Under the pieces are notes generated by a model that ran no database searches, had not been told where the DNA came from, and was given only the letters and a program-made list of their open reading frames with translations. Below, one piece after another: positions 43,187-52,000 of a stretch of DNA of 64,000 nt. A program made the position numbers and the translations under genes. How positions within the stretch are numbered: the first letter of the stretch is position 1; each line of letters opens with the position of its first letter. The DNA is from Vondammii sp040505895 (lineage in GTDB: Bacteria; Pseudomonadota; Gammaproteobacteria; Chromatiales; Chromatiaceae): contig JBEVXU010000006.1 in NCBI GenBank assembly GCA_040505895.1, forward strand, positions 82,798-146,797, written 5' to 3'.

Positions 43187-44068
43187 ATGTTTATTACTAC
43201 AGCGGGTGATGTGGCATTGGCTAATAAGCCGATGGTTAGATCTGGTCTGTTCTCTGCATCCGATGTAGAGCAACAGGTGGTTGAAGGCACGGTAGGTGAG
43301 ATTACTGTCAAGTCTCCGCGCATGACTACACGTAATGTTGATGTCTACTATGGTAATAACCACGCCATAAAGGGTGTCAGCCTGGATATAGGGAAAAATC
43401 AGGTGATTGCCATGATCGGCCCATCGGGCTGTGGAAAATCGACTTTTCTTCGCTGTCTCAATCGTATGAATGACACTATCGATAGCTGTCGGGTGACCGG
43501 TGATATCTACCTTGATGATCAGAATATCTACGACAAATCACTGGATGTAGTACCTCTGCGTGCTCAGGTGGGTATGGTTTTCCAGAAGCCCAACCCCTTC
43601 CCGAAATCGATCTACGACAACGTTGCCTATGGCCCACGTATTCACGGACTGGCGAAAGGGAAGAGTGAGCTGGATGAGATTGTTGAAAGCGCGCTGCAGA
43701 AAGCGGGGCTTTGGAGTGAGGTGAAAGATCGTCTCGATGCTACCGGTACCGGGCTTTCGGGTGGTCAGCAACAGCGTCTCTGTATCGCCCGCACAATCGC
43801 CGTTTCACCTGAAGTGATCCTGATGGATGAGCCTTGTTCGGCGCTCGACCCCATCGCTACCGCCAAGGTTGAAGAGTTGATAAGCGAGCTGCGCGAGAAC
43901 TACACCATTGCCATCGTTACCCACTCCATGCAGCAGGCGGCTCGGGTTTCACAACGTACCGCTTACTTTCATCTAGGCAAGCTGGTTGAGGTGGGTGACA
44001 CCGATGACATTTTTACAAACCCTAGTCATCGTCTCACTGAAGACTATATCAGCGGCCGTTTTGGTTAA
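43187..44068 (+). CDS. pstB: Phosphate ABC transporter ATPase PstB
   Basis: The product has 293 residues. After an N-terminal extension of about 45 residues, the ATPase has Walker A IGPSGCGKSTFLR, the Q-loop VFQKPNPFPKSIYDN, signature LSGGQQQRLCIAR, Walker B VILMDEPCSALDP and the H-loop IVTHSMQQAARV. PNPFP and NRMND are PstB-specific. It powers phosphate import through PstCA. Good GGAG (TTTAGGAG) precedes the ATG. In most genomes phoU follows directly; here only a remnant does. Confidence 0.96.
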   Translation: MFITTAGDVALANKPMVRSGLFSASDVEQQVVEGTVGEITVKSPRMTTRNVDVYYGNNHAIKGVSLDIGKNQVIAMIGPSGCGKSTFLRCLNRMNDTIDSCRVTGDIYLDDQNIYDKSLDVVPLRAQVGMVFQKPNPFPKSIYDNVAYGPRIHGLAKGKSELDEIVESALQKAGLWSEVKDRLDATGTGLSGGQQQRLCIARTIAVSPEVILMDEPCSALDPIATAKVEELISELRENYTIAIVTHSMQQAARVSQRTAYFHLGKLVEVGDTDDIFTNPSHRLTEDYISGRFG

Positions 44069-44108
44069 GGATAGAGGATAAAATAATGAGTTAAAAGATG
44101 CTCATAGC

Positions 44109-44261
44109 ATCGGCCATGTTACTGAAATCACCCTCTGTCTACGTTCACTTTCGCGGGTGGGAGGGCATGTCAGGAATATTGCAGGTTATATTGTTGTCTT
44201 GGTGCACAGTGATGATGTTGAAGCCGTTACCCTTGAGGTGCCGGTGGCTGAATCATGTTAG
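44109..44261 (+). pseudogene. phoU: phoU remnant (C-terminal 50 codons)
   Basis: One frame reads IGHVTEITLCLRSLSRVGGH, then VRNIAGYIVVLVHSDDVEAV and TLEVPVAES, then a stop. This fits the last helices of PhoU, whose usual form is near ARSLERIGDHARNIAEYVIY followed by LVxGxDVRH. The hallmark LERIGDH has changed to LSRVGGH. There is no start codon in this frame, and the 5' three quarters of phoU are absent between here and the pstB stop at 44068. The only ATG after pstB (44086) is in another frame and ends after two codons. The assignment rests on pattern and on the expected place in the operon. Confidence 0.72.
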
Positions 44262-44280
44262 ACCGGGAGTTGGCTCTCCA

Positions 44281-44580
44281 CTACATTTTATCGAGACAGG
44301 GAGCAATCAGATTTTTCTCAATCATTTGATTAAATGCACTCTTTACATCCTCTTCAATTTGTAAGCCCGGGGTCTCAGGAAAGGCGGTCTGTAAGGTACT
44401 GATAAGTTCTTGCATGGTGGCACTCTGTTCCAGATAGTGCCAAATTGCAGAACTCGTTTGATTGAGGTAATAGACCGTGTCATTGGTCTGATCGGCAAGA
44501 AAACCTGAACTACCCACCTTCCGGTATTCGATGTTTGGTCGGCGGCTAATCAAGCGGTTGTCTGTAGTGGCTTTACTCAT
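44281..44580 (-). CDS. PqqD-like peptide-binding protein (RRE-type)
   Basis: The product has 99 residues. It follows the PqqD pattern: IEYRKVGSSGFLADQTNDTV, then YYLNQTSSAIWHYLEQ, then the helical part MQELISTLQTAF, and DVKSAFNQMIEKNLI. PqqD-type domains bind leader peptides of ribosomal peptides and present them to modifying enzymes. The start overlaps the stop of the HprK-like gene by 4 bp (ATGA), so the two are coupled. This pairing matches the HPr-rel-A type gene pairs described by TIGRFAMs; I could not check that by search. Confidence 0.8.
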   Translation of the reverse strand: MSKATTDNRLISRRPNIEYRKVGSSGFLADQTNDTVYYLNQTSSAIWHYLEQSATMQELISTLQTAFPETPGLQIEEDVKSAFNQMIEKNLIAPCLDKM

Positions 44581-45494
44581 GACTTTTCCTGGGCTTCCCT
44601 TGCTGTTGCTTGATCCATCTTTGTACCAAACTTGGTTATTAGCAATTCGGCTGCCTGGTCAGGTGTTGAGTAAGTCAGTGTATAGCAGGGTGTCTGTCCT
44701 ACAAGATCATACAGCGTGTCGAGAATATTCAGAGCAGGGCTCCGGCGGGAAAAATTACGCAAAATGACGTTGCGCAATACCTCGCCTTTATCTGCCTCCT
44801 GGATCCTCGGTGCCTGCTCATCAGAGCGCTCAAGGATGGTGATACCTGCGATGGGTGCAAATTCACCAAGGGGTGCCAGCATCTCTTCTTCTACATCACA
44901 GTAGAGAAAACGATCACTTTTCGGACCTTTGTGGGTGCCGATATAGTTACTCATGTCATTGTCTTCGATATTGGGCAGGGGTATACGTAAGCGGGGTGGA
45001 ATGCTCAGGGCCATGCCCTCTCTCTTGCTGATGGAGTAGGGTATGACGTCGTCACTGAATAGTCGTAGCCCCAAGGCCGCAAGCTTTACCACAAGAGTAC
45101 TCTTGCCGGCCTGGTAGGTATTGGGAAAGAGCACCAGTCCGCCGGCAAACTCCACACCGGCACAGTGCAGGCAGAGCAGGTCCGGCTTATCTGAGAGATA
45201 AGCGTGTATCAGGTCTACGATAAAATCACAGACCGCATTGACAGGATGCTTGTAGATCTTCTCTCCACTCAGCCAGTTTGACCTGCGAATGAAACCTTTG
45301 CTGTTCTCTTCAAGGGAAATTAAGGGTGCTTTATCAATAGTAGAAAGAGTTGGATCTATATGCCAGTTGCGCAGCAGTTTTTTCATTAAGGGCAACAGCT
45401 GCTTGTGACCACCCCGAATGGAGATGGTGCCGGGTAAATCGTTAATTTGAAAAAGGGATGGCGTTGAGTTCACAGCCGAATCCTCTATCTGCAT
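44577..45494 (-). CDS. HprK-like P-loop kinase (HPr kinase-related)
   Basis: The product has about 305 residues, with start ATG at 45494 (MQIEDSAVN). An upstream in-frame extension to 45869 is an artefact of the overlapping Gly-rich gene. The Walker A region is LVLFPNTYQAGKSTLVVKLA, with AGKS but no first glycine of the loop. After it comes LGLRLFSDDVIPYS with a probable Walker B/catalytic Asp pair. The fold pattern is that of the C-terminal domain of HPr kinase/phosphorylase. HprK relatives in lasso-peptide clusters phosphorylate peptides, so a peptide or protein kinase role is possible. It is preceded by a hairpin and the Gly-rich gene, and followed by the PqqD-like gene. Confidence 0.75.
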   Translation of the reverse strand: MQIEDSAVNSTPSLFQINDLPGTISIRGGHKQLLPLMKKLLRNWHIDPTLSTIDKAPLISLEENSKGFIRRSNWLSGEKIYKHPVNAVCDFIVDLIHAYLSDKPDLLCLHCAGVEFAGGLVLFPNTYQAGKSTLVVKLAALGLRLFSDDVIPYSISKREGMALSIPPRLRIPLPNIEDNDMSNYIGTHKGPKSDRFLYCDVEEEMLAPLGEFAPIAGITILERSDEQAPRIQEADKGEVLRNVILRNFSRRSPALNILDTLYDLVGQTPCYTLTYSTPDQAAELLITKFGTKMDQATAREAQEKS

Positions 45495-45506
45495 GGGTAG
45501 AGAGTA

Positions 45507-45529
45507 GGCCCACCCATCTCGGGTGGGCC
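45507..45529. terminator. Hairpin between Gly-rich gene and HprK-like gene
   Basis: A perfect 9-bp GC-rich stem (GGCCCACCC / GGGTGGGCC) with a 5-base loop lies in the 55-bp gap. No T-run follows on the minus strand, so it may be a partial attenuator or an mRNA-processing stem that keeps the first gene's level above the kinase's. Confidence 0.6.
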
Positions 45530-45549
45530 CTCTTTGACAAGAGTTTTGG

Positions 45550-46002
45550 CTAAACCCCTGTACCTGCCGGATCAGCACCGCCGGTTCCAGTATCTCCAGC
45601 TCCGGTACCACCTGCTCCAGTATCTCCAGCTCCGGTACCACCTGCTCCAGTATCTCCAGCTCCGGCACCACCTGCTCCCGTATCTGCGGCTCCAGTACCA
45701 CCGTTTCCGAGGTCGGTAACGCCTCCATCATTACCACCACCTGAAGCACCGTCGTCACCGCCACCGTTACCACCGCCGGAGGCCCCTCCATCACCACCTC
45801 CTGAGCCGCCGCCATCACCGCCGCCATCACCACCACCTGAACCGCCACCGCCGCCTCCACCACTGGCATGAGCTTCGCTCAAGGCCATAAGCGCTGGGGT
45901 GGCATAGACAGCCGCAACACCCAGACCCAGTTTGGCCAGCGCAGCACGACGACTCAGGTCGACACTCTCCTCTTCTTGCTCTATATGATGCTTATTTTTC
46001 AT
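45550..46002 (-). CDS. Small Gly-rich repeat protein with Tat-type signal
   Basis: The product has 150 residues. The N-terminal acidic stretch (HHIEQEEESVD) is followed by LSRRAALAKLGLGVAAVYAT, a twin-arginine (S-R-R-x-x-L) signal, with a probable cleavage site after SEAHA (about residue 47). The rest is almost only Gly, Asp, Ser, Thr, Ala and Asn: poly-Gly/Asp-Ser segments, then a 10-residue repeat DTGAGGTGAG in about four copies. No cysteine is present after the signal. No known enzyme domain is seen. The next genes encode an HprK-like kinase and a PqqD-like protein, so it is the likely substrate of that system. The gene starts 36 bp after the lipoprotein gene. Confidence 0.78.
   Translation of the reverse strand: MKNKHHIEQEEESVDLSRRAALAKLGLGVAAVYATPALMALSEAHASGGGGGGGSGGGDGGGDGGGSGGGDGGASGGGNGGGDDGASGGGNDGGVTDLGNGGTGAADTGAGGAGAGDTGAGGTGAGDTGAGGTGAGDTGTGGADPAGTGV
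45587..45706. repeat. Four tandem 30-bp repeats inside the Gly-rich gene
   Basis: Units begin at 45587, 45617, 45647 and 45677 (CCAGTATCTCCAGCTCCGGT... on the plus strand). The second and third are identical, the first differs just beyond its left side, and the last is diverged. They keep the reading frame (10 codons each). Confidence 0.9.
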
Positions 46003-46038
46003 GGGTTACTCCTTTATTTAGGTCTCAAAATGACCCCG

Positions 46039-46947
46039 TTAATTCGCTCTTATCCAACTATTTTTGCCGTGATTTCTACAAACATTGCGGAGGTTGCTGG
46101 TACCTATTCGCCCCCCTATGTTGTAGATGCTTTTGTATTCGCGACAGCTTGAGCCTTCGTCGCTTCTGTAACTCGTTGTAGGCACCAGCATTGCAGTGAC
46201 CTTGCCGGACTTTGTAGTCCAGGTGCTTGCTATACCATCCGGGTTTCTATTCAGTGTTTTGTCGAGTGTGTTTATCAGCTCTCTCTGCTCACGCTTGGGT
46301 AGATAGGTGCTGTTAAAGCCGTATGCAACCAACTCCTGATGTTTATCAGGATTGCTGCGATAGTCATCCTCTTTCAAGACGTAATGGCCGATGCTGGGTG
46401 CATAATAGAAGGTACGGGTTGCTCTCAGGCGACCGCTGGTCTCAGAAAAGCGCTTGCAGATAATTTGGTAGGTGTCGAAGGTACCTGCCATGACGCTGAT
46501 GGTTGCCGTTTCCGCTACCATGCACACCCAATCACGAGTGAGTGTCATTGGATCACTGCCGTCATGGTTTGTGATCACCTGATTGAAAGGGATAACCGCT
46601 CTGTTGCCGACTTTCAAAGGCCAGAGGGTTCCCGGGTGGACTGTGGTCTCTCCTTTACTCTTGCGTGTTCTATTGGTCCAGGCCAGATCGGGTATTACAA
46701 AGTTACTAAGTGCCCGCCGAGTAATGTTGTAGTTGTTTTTCCACTCCACAATATTCCCGGATTTACTCTGGACGGTATTAACTATGCCTTTATCAAACTT
46801 GAAGAACTCACCAGCGGTGTAGCTGGGAAGTTCAGCGGGTAGGAGCTTTGGGCCTTCTGTCTGAGTTTTATTCTCCAGTACTGTTTGGCATCCGGTTAAT
46901 GTCAGCAGTGCTGTTATGAGGGGTAGCCAACGCTGTTTTTGAATCAT
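46039..46947 (-). CDS. Lipoprotein with C-terminal surface-antigen-like domain
   Basis: The product has 302 residues. The lipobox LLTLTGC places the lipidated Cys near residue 20. A middle region (about 45-215) has no assignment; it contains a DUF3108-like stretch with VMAGTFDTYQIICKRFSETS. The C-terminal part SSCREYKSIYNIGGRIG then VCRNHGKNSW resembles the RT0821/Lpp0805 surface-antigen family (CREY...GG...CR..G.W). It is the first gene of the probable four-gene minus-strand operon with the Gly-rich, HprK-like and PqqD-like genes. It is likely an outer-membrane or periplasmic partner; the link is inferred from gene order. Confidence 0.72.
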   Translation of the reverse strand: MIQKQRWLPLITALLTLTGCQTVLENKTQTEGPKLLPAELPSYTAGEFFKFDKGIVNTVQSKSGNIVEWKNNYNITRRALSNFVIPDLAWTNRTRKSKGETTVHPGTLWPLKVGNRAVIPFNQVITNHDGSDPMTLTRDWVCMVAETATISVMAGTFDTYQIICKRFSETSGRLRATRTFYYAPSIGHYVLKEDDYRSNPDKHQELVAYGFNSTYLPKREQRELINTLDKTLNRNPDGIASTWTTKSGKVTAMLVPTTSYRSDEGSSCREYKSIYNIGGRIGTSNLRNVCRNHGKNSWIRAN

Positions 46948-47319
46948 TTTCCTGTCCTTATGACCTTTTATTTACTTGTTAATTGAATAACGTCCCAGTG
47001 GCTTGATTTATTCCCGAAGCTGTTGCAGAAATTTGATCCAGTTCAAACTTTGGCTTAGATAGATAGAGGGAATAAGCGCTGCACTTGTTAAGTGTGTGGG
47101 GGATACCGGAGGGTTTTTAGAGCAGAAGCGTGAGTAACCGGCGGGTAGTAACCTCTTGGAACCTGCTCTTCCGCCTAGCCGGAGACCGGTTCGGCTAAAA
47201 ATTTACTGAATCCTGGCGATCTACTACTATACTTACTGCGTATATGTGGGGTGGGCTGTGCCTGCTCTTTACGTAGTTGTGACTATTTAGTTGGATAGGG
47301 ATAGGCTGAAAGCAGATAG
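46948..47319. other. Divergent intergenic region
   Basis: This 372-bp gap lies between the lipoprotein gene and the heme-GGDEF gene. A 6-bp stem TAGCCG/CGGCTA (47175-47197) followed by AAAAATTT is the only structure seen. I found no match to a c-di-GMP riboswitch core. Confidence 0.4.
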
Positions 47320-48606
47320 ATGACCATCACTGATATCAACACCAAACTCCTGGGGCGAACCGGGGGCGTATTTCTGGCGACCACTCTGGCGGTCTGGAGC
47401 ATAGTGCTTGGTTTTTCCGCTTACTGGAATGTTTCCTTAATTCAGGAGCAGACAAGTCTGGCCATGCAACAGGATGCGGAGAGTCGTTATCTTGCCATTG
47501 AGACGTTACGAAAGTGGATCGGTTCCCATGGGGGGGTCTATGTTCCTACCAGTGAAAGAGTTCAACCTCATCCAGGATTGACCCACATCCCTGAACAGAA
47601 TGTGACCACCCCTTCAGGTAAAAAGCTGACCCTGATGAATGGTTTTGTGGTGGCTGGTGCAGTGGCCAAGCAGTTCGGCATCAGTGAGGGTAACCGGTTT
47701 CGCATGACCAGTATGGACCCCAAGAGTAGTGAAAATGCCCCCGATCCCTGGGAAATTAAGGCACTACAAAGGCTCGACGAGACGGGCAAGCAGTTTGCTG
47801 AAATCACCAGTATGGGTGATGAGGTGAACTATCGGGTTCTGGTTCCTGTTAAAATCGCTGCGAAGTGCTACCGCTGCCATCTGTTTACCGGCCGCACTCT
47901 CGGTGACGTGGCGGGAGGTATTGGCATTAACCTTCGCATATCTCCCTACATGGAGGCAGAGCATCAGGAGACCACCCGTCTTCTTTACACCTATGGGGTC
48001 ATCTGGCTATTGGGAGTGACGGGCATTGGGGTCAGTGGCAGAAGTTGGCTGCGACAGCAGCACGCAATGGCTCTCTACCAGCAGGAACTGCAGAGGCTTG
48101 CCACTCACGATCCTCTGACCGGCCTGCTGAACCGGAGCGAGATGAGGCGCCAACTGGATATTGAGCTGGGCCGGGCGGATCGTTACAACCGTAGCCCCTC
48201 CATCATGATGGTGGACCTTGATCACTTCAAACGAGTCAATGATGTCCACGGTCACCAGGCGGGAGACCGTGTGCTGGAAGATGTTTCAAGATTGATAAGA
48301 GAGAAGGTCAGGGATGTAGATATGGTGGCCAGGTATGGCGGAGAGGAGATGCTGGTTATTCTACCCGAGACCAACAAGGAGAGTGCCCATGTTCTTGCTG
48401 AGCGGTTGCGAGTGGATATCGAGAAACAGGGCATCGAGTTAAGCAACGGAGTCGAGATAAAGGTCACAGCCAGCATTGGAGTTGCAGGCTACGGGGATGG
48501 TGGCACCAGCCTGGAGACACTCATATCCCAGGCGGATCAGGCGCTATATATTGCCAAGAGCAACGGTCGTAACCGGGTTCAATGCATCAGCCCCGACGAA
48601 GAGTGA
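47320..48606 (+). CDS. Diguanylate cyclase with periplasmic c-type heme sensor (Tll0287-like)
   Basis: The product has 428 residues. A membrane helix (about 17-34) is followed by a periplasmic domain of about 190 residues: QDAESRYLAIETLRKWIGSH, then NEVNYRVL-like and the heme site CYRCH (AAKCYRCHLFTGR). This layout is the Tll0287-like (DUF3365) domain. After a second helix (about 225-243) comes a GGDEF domain: DPLTGLLNRSEMRRQL, MVDLDHFKRVNDVHGH, ARYGGEEM and an I-site RDVD five residues before GGEEM. GGEEM differs from the standard GGEEF at one position, which is tolerated in some cyclases. It may link redox state or gas ligands to c-di-GMP. Confidence 0.88.
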   Translation: MTITDINTKLLGRTGGVFLATTLAVWSIVLGFSAYWNVSLIQEQTSLAMQQDAESRYLAIETLRKWIGSHGGVYVPTSERVQPHPGLTHIPEQNVTTPSGKKLTLMNGFVVAGAVAKQFGISEGNRFRMTSMDPKSSENAPDPWEIKALQRLDETGKQFAEITSMGDEVNYRVLVPVKIAAKCYRCHLFTGRTLGDVAGGIGINLRISPYMEAEHQETTRLLYTYGVIWLLGVTGIGVSGRSWLRQQHAMALYQQELQRLATHDPLTGLLNRSEMRRQLDIELGRADRYNRSPSIMMVDLDHFKRVNDVHGHQAGDRVLEDVSRLIREKVRDVDMVARYGGEEMLVILPETNKESAHVLAERLRVDIEKQGIELSNGVEIKVTASIGVAGYGDGGTSLETLISQADQALYIAKSNGRNRVQCISPDEE

Positions 48607-48741
48607 GCCAATCCAAAGTATCAGTTTCCTCGACGATAGAGCTCTCTTAACCGAACTTCCAGACTTTTGCTAATTATGGAAAAGACGATAAACAGTGAGG
48701 ACTAATGCAGCTGTTTTATTAGTATTTGTGTTCCTGCTGTA

Positions 48742-48768
48742 GATTGTCTACTTTTAGTGTAGACAATC
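48742..48768. promoter_or_regulatory. Perfect inverted repeat, operator- or terminator-like
   Basis: GATTGTCTAC, a 7-base spacer TTTTAGT, then GTAGACAATC. The half-site TTGTCTAC/GTAGACAA resembles GntR-type operators. It lies 136 bp after the heme-GGDEF gene and 270 bp before the GGDEF-EAL gene. The rest of this gap shows nothing else clear except the short ORF below. Confidence 0.5.
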
Positions 48769-48939
48769 AGAAAATGAGCACTCTCAGGCAAGGCCCTAGT
48801 AAGACAGCTGACGATATGCAACCTTTAAAGACTCATATATTCGTAACATTTTTGACGCTTCTTCTCTTTTATTCAGCGACTTCATGGTCTAGACCCTAGC
48901 AAGGTACTGGTGGTGATGAGTTATGAGGAGGAGAACCCT

Positions 48940-48990
48940 ATGGTATTGAGAGGGGCGACACTGGTTAGAACCAAGGACCCCGAACAATGA
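48940..48990 (+). CDS. Possible 16-residue leader peptide
   Basis: ATG at 48940 follows a very strong ribosome site GAGGAGGAG (48925-48933) and encodes MVLRGATLVRTKDPEQ before TGA. It ends 25 bp before the start of the GGDEF-EAL gene, which has no good ribosome site of its own. It could be a leader for translational coupling, or chance. Confidence 0.3.
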   Translation: MVLRGATLVRTKDPEQ

Positions 48991-49015
48991 CTTTCACCTC
49001 TGATTGAGAACGGGT

Positions 49016-52000
49016 ATGGGAATTGTCGATTTCTTTGCCGGCTTGCGTATCAGAACCCGGCTGTGGCTGTTGGTGTCTGCTGTCATTCTTGCCTTCAGCG
49101 CCATAATTATTATGGTGGGTATCTCATCCACTGCTACTCAGAGGCTGGTTACTGACGTCACTTCAACACATATCAATAAGGTAATCAGCAATTCTGAAAG
49201 AACTCGACTACTTGCAGCAGTATCTGCTGATATCGAACTGCTTACGCATACCTTTTACACCAGAGAGGAGTATATCAATCAGGAGGGTGAACGAATAACG
49301 GCGAAACTTGCACGTATTGCTGACGATACCCTGGATAAGAACGTGCGCATGCAGGTCGTACTCCTATCCAATCGTTTTGAACACTATTTGAAAATATATC
49401 TTGAAGTAGTCATTACTCTTAATGAGCTCCAGCAGGTTGATAGTGCAGTAAACCAGGAGCTCACGGCCCTGGAAAATCTAGTCAGTTCGTGGCTGGTCGA
49501 GTCTGCAGTGACGGGCAAAGATTCTGGATTTGTAGATCAACTACTTGCCCTGGTAACGGCCTATCGGGAAAGCCTGCTGATCATTGGCAAGGCGTTGGCG
49601 TGGCAAACTTCCCGGGATAACTCCCCTAACGCTAGTGTGAGTCCAGTGATTGATGAGCTCGATGCCCTCTATCTGCGCCTGCAGACCCTTTCTGCCTCGA
49701 GCCCCGAGGTTTCTCTACACGGTCGTCAACTCACTACCCTCGTGAAGCGGTACCGTGAAGTGGTTGATTCTCTGCAGGAACAGCAGTTGCACCTGATGCG
49801 TGCCAGGCAAGCTCTGGCGGAAATAGAGAAGGCGATTATCTCGCTTATTGCACAGGCTGATAGGGAGATATTCCATGCAGTGAGTCTGGTAGAGGTGGAG
49901 GTAAATTCCCTGATTGCCAATACCCGTGCCCGTATTGTTATGTTTTTCCTGTTGGTGGTTAGTGTGGTTGTGTTCGCCATCATATATCTTATACGCCGAC
50001 ATATTGATGCTCCCCTGATGGCAATTACCGATGCAATCTCCACCATGCATGCCAGCCAGTTGGGACGGCCAATAAATCTGCAGCGCCAGGATGAGTGGGG
50101 AACTATCGAGAAGGCTTTGAACCGTATGGGGCGGGAGTTGGCTCGGTCATACTCGGATCTGAAGGTGAGTGAGTCAAACTTTCGCCGGCTGGTTGATAAT
50201 GTTCCCGGTGTTGTCTATCGAGCCAAGCTTGACTCCGACTGGACTGTTGAATTTATCAGCGACGGTTTCGTGGAGCTGAGCGGTTATGCCGCGGATGCGG
50301 TTATCGGGAACCGTGATATCAGCTACGCCCAGATTATCTTCGTGGATGACCGGGAGGCAGTCGAAGTAGAAGTGAATGAGGCACTCAGCCGGGATGAACC
50401 CTACACGCTTGAATATCGCATTGTGCGAAAAGATGGCGAGATTCGCTGGGTCTTTGAGCGTGGCAGGCTCGCTCACCTGCCCGATACCAGCAAAGAGGAA
50501 ATATTGGAAGGTGTGATTCTGGATGTTACCAGGCAGAAGCAGCTGTCGGGGGCACTGGCTAAAAGTGAGTATCGCTATCGTCTGCTGCTCGAACACAGCA
50601 CCGAGGGTATCTTTGGACTGGATCTTGATGGCGTCACCAGCTTTATCAATCCTGCTGCCGCACAAATGCTGGGGTATACCGCTGATGAAATGCTTGGTAA
50701 AAATAATCACTCATTTATTCATCACAGCCATGAAGACGGTACGCCCCTGACGGAAGAGATGTGTCGGATGATGATGCCGGCCAGGAGCGGCAAGGACTAC
50801 CATGTTCAAAATGAGGTGTTATGGCGCAAGGACGGCAGCTGTTTCCCCGCTGAGTACTGGTCAACTCCCATAAGTGAGGATGATGCAGTGATTGGTGCGG
50901 TGGTTACTTTTCATGACATCAGTGAGCGTAAACAGACGGAGGAGGAGATACAGCATCTGGCGTTTCATGATGTATTGACAGGTCTTCCCAATCGTTCACT
51001 TTTTGTGGAAGAGCTTAAGCAGGCGCTGGCACAGTTTCATCGTTACGGCGAGCTGTTTGCCTTGCATCTACTGGACCTGGATCACTTCAAAGAGGTTAAT
51101 GACAGCCTGGGGCATCCGGTAGGTGATAAGCTGCTGCAGGAGGTTTCCCTGCGCTTGATGGAGGCAACCCGTGAAACAGATATCCTCGCCCGTTTGGGAG
51201 GTGACGAGTTTGGCCTGATTCAGAAAAATCTTGGTGATACCACCGATGCATCGCTACTGGCCGACAAGATTATCAAGGCGCTGAAAGGGAGTTTTCAGAT
51301 CGAAGGCAATACCATTCAGATCAATACCAGCATCGGCATCATAGTGCCGGAAGATCGGGATATCACCCTGGACGAAATGCTCAGCAATGTGGATGTGGCC
51401 CTCTATAAGGCCAAAGAGGCCGGTCGAGGGTTATTTACCTTCTTTGGTGATGCCATGTCGGTACAGATGTATCGTGAGATGAGTCTGGCCCAAGAGCTGA
51501 TGGTGGCAGTACAGCGAGAGGAGTTCTTCCTGGAGTATCAGCCGCAGTTTGAAATCAGTTCAGGAAAGCTGGTCGGTCTTGAGGCACTGGTCAGGTGGCG
51601 GCATCCGGAGCGGGGCGTATTGATGCCTGTTGATTTTATTGCGGTTGCAGAAAAACGCGGTTTTATCAAGGGGATGTCTGATTGGGTGTTGGGCGAGGCT
51701 TGCCGACAGGCAAAGAACTGGTCGGATTGGGAAATTCAATTTGGTCGTATTGCCGTAAACCTCTGTGCTAAACAGCTGAGTGATGCCTCGTTTCAGCAGA
51801 ATGTGGAGCAGATACTGGTGCGTACTGGTGTGTCGGCAGATTGCATTGAGCTGGAGTTCACGGAAACCGTGCTTATCGATGCTACAGAATCAACACGTCA
51901 GGCGATCCAGAACCTCTCACGTCAAGGTATTAAGTTCGCCATTGATGACTTCGGTACGGGGTTCTCATCGCTTAGTTATTTGCGGCTGTTTCATGCAGAT

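Noticed and set aside
44098..44361. 88-codon frame MLIASAMLLKSPSV... after pstB
   Set aside because: It is in another frame from the PhoU-like remnant and runs into the convergent PqqD-like gene. It is not protein-like.
45495..45869. Upstream extension of the HprK-like frame (MPVVEAAVAVQVVVM...)
   Set aside because: It is the shifted reading of the Gly-rich gene's repeats. The kinase more likely starts at 45494.
47080..47210. Possible GEMM c-di-GMP riboswitch before the heme-GGDEF gene
   Set aside because: The conserved core and the tetraloop/receptor could not be found; only a small 6-bp stem is present.
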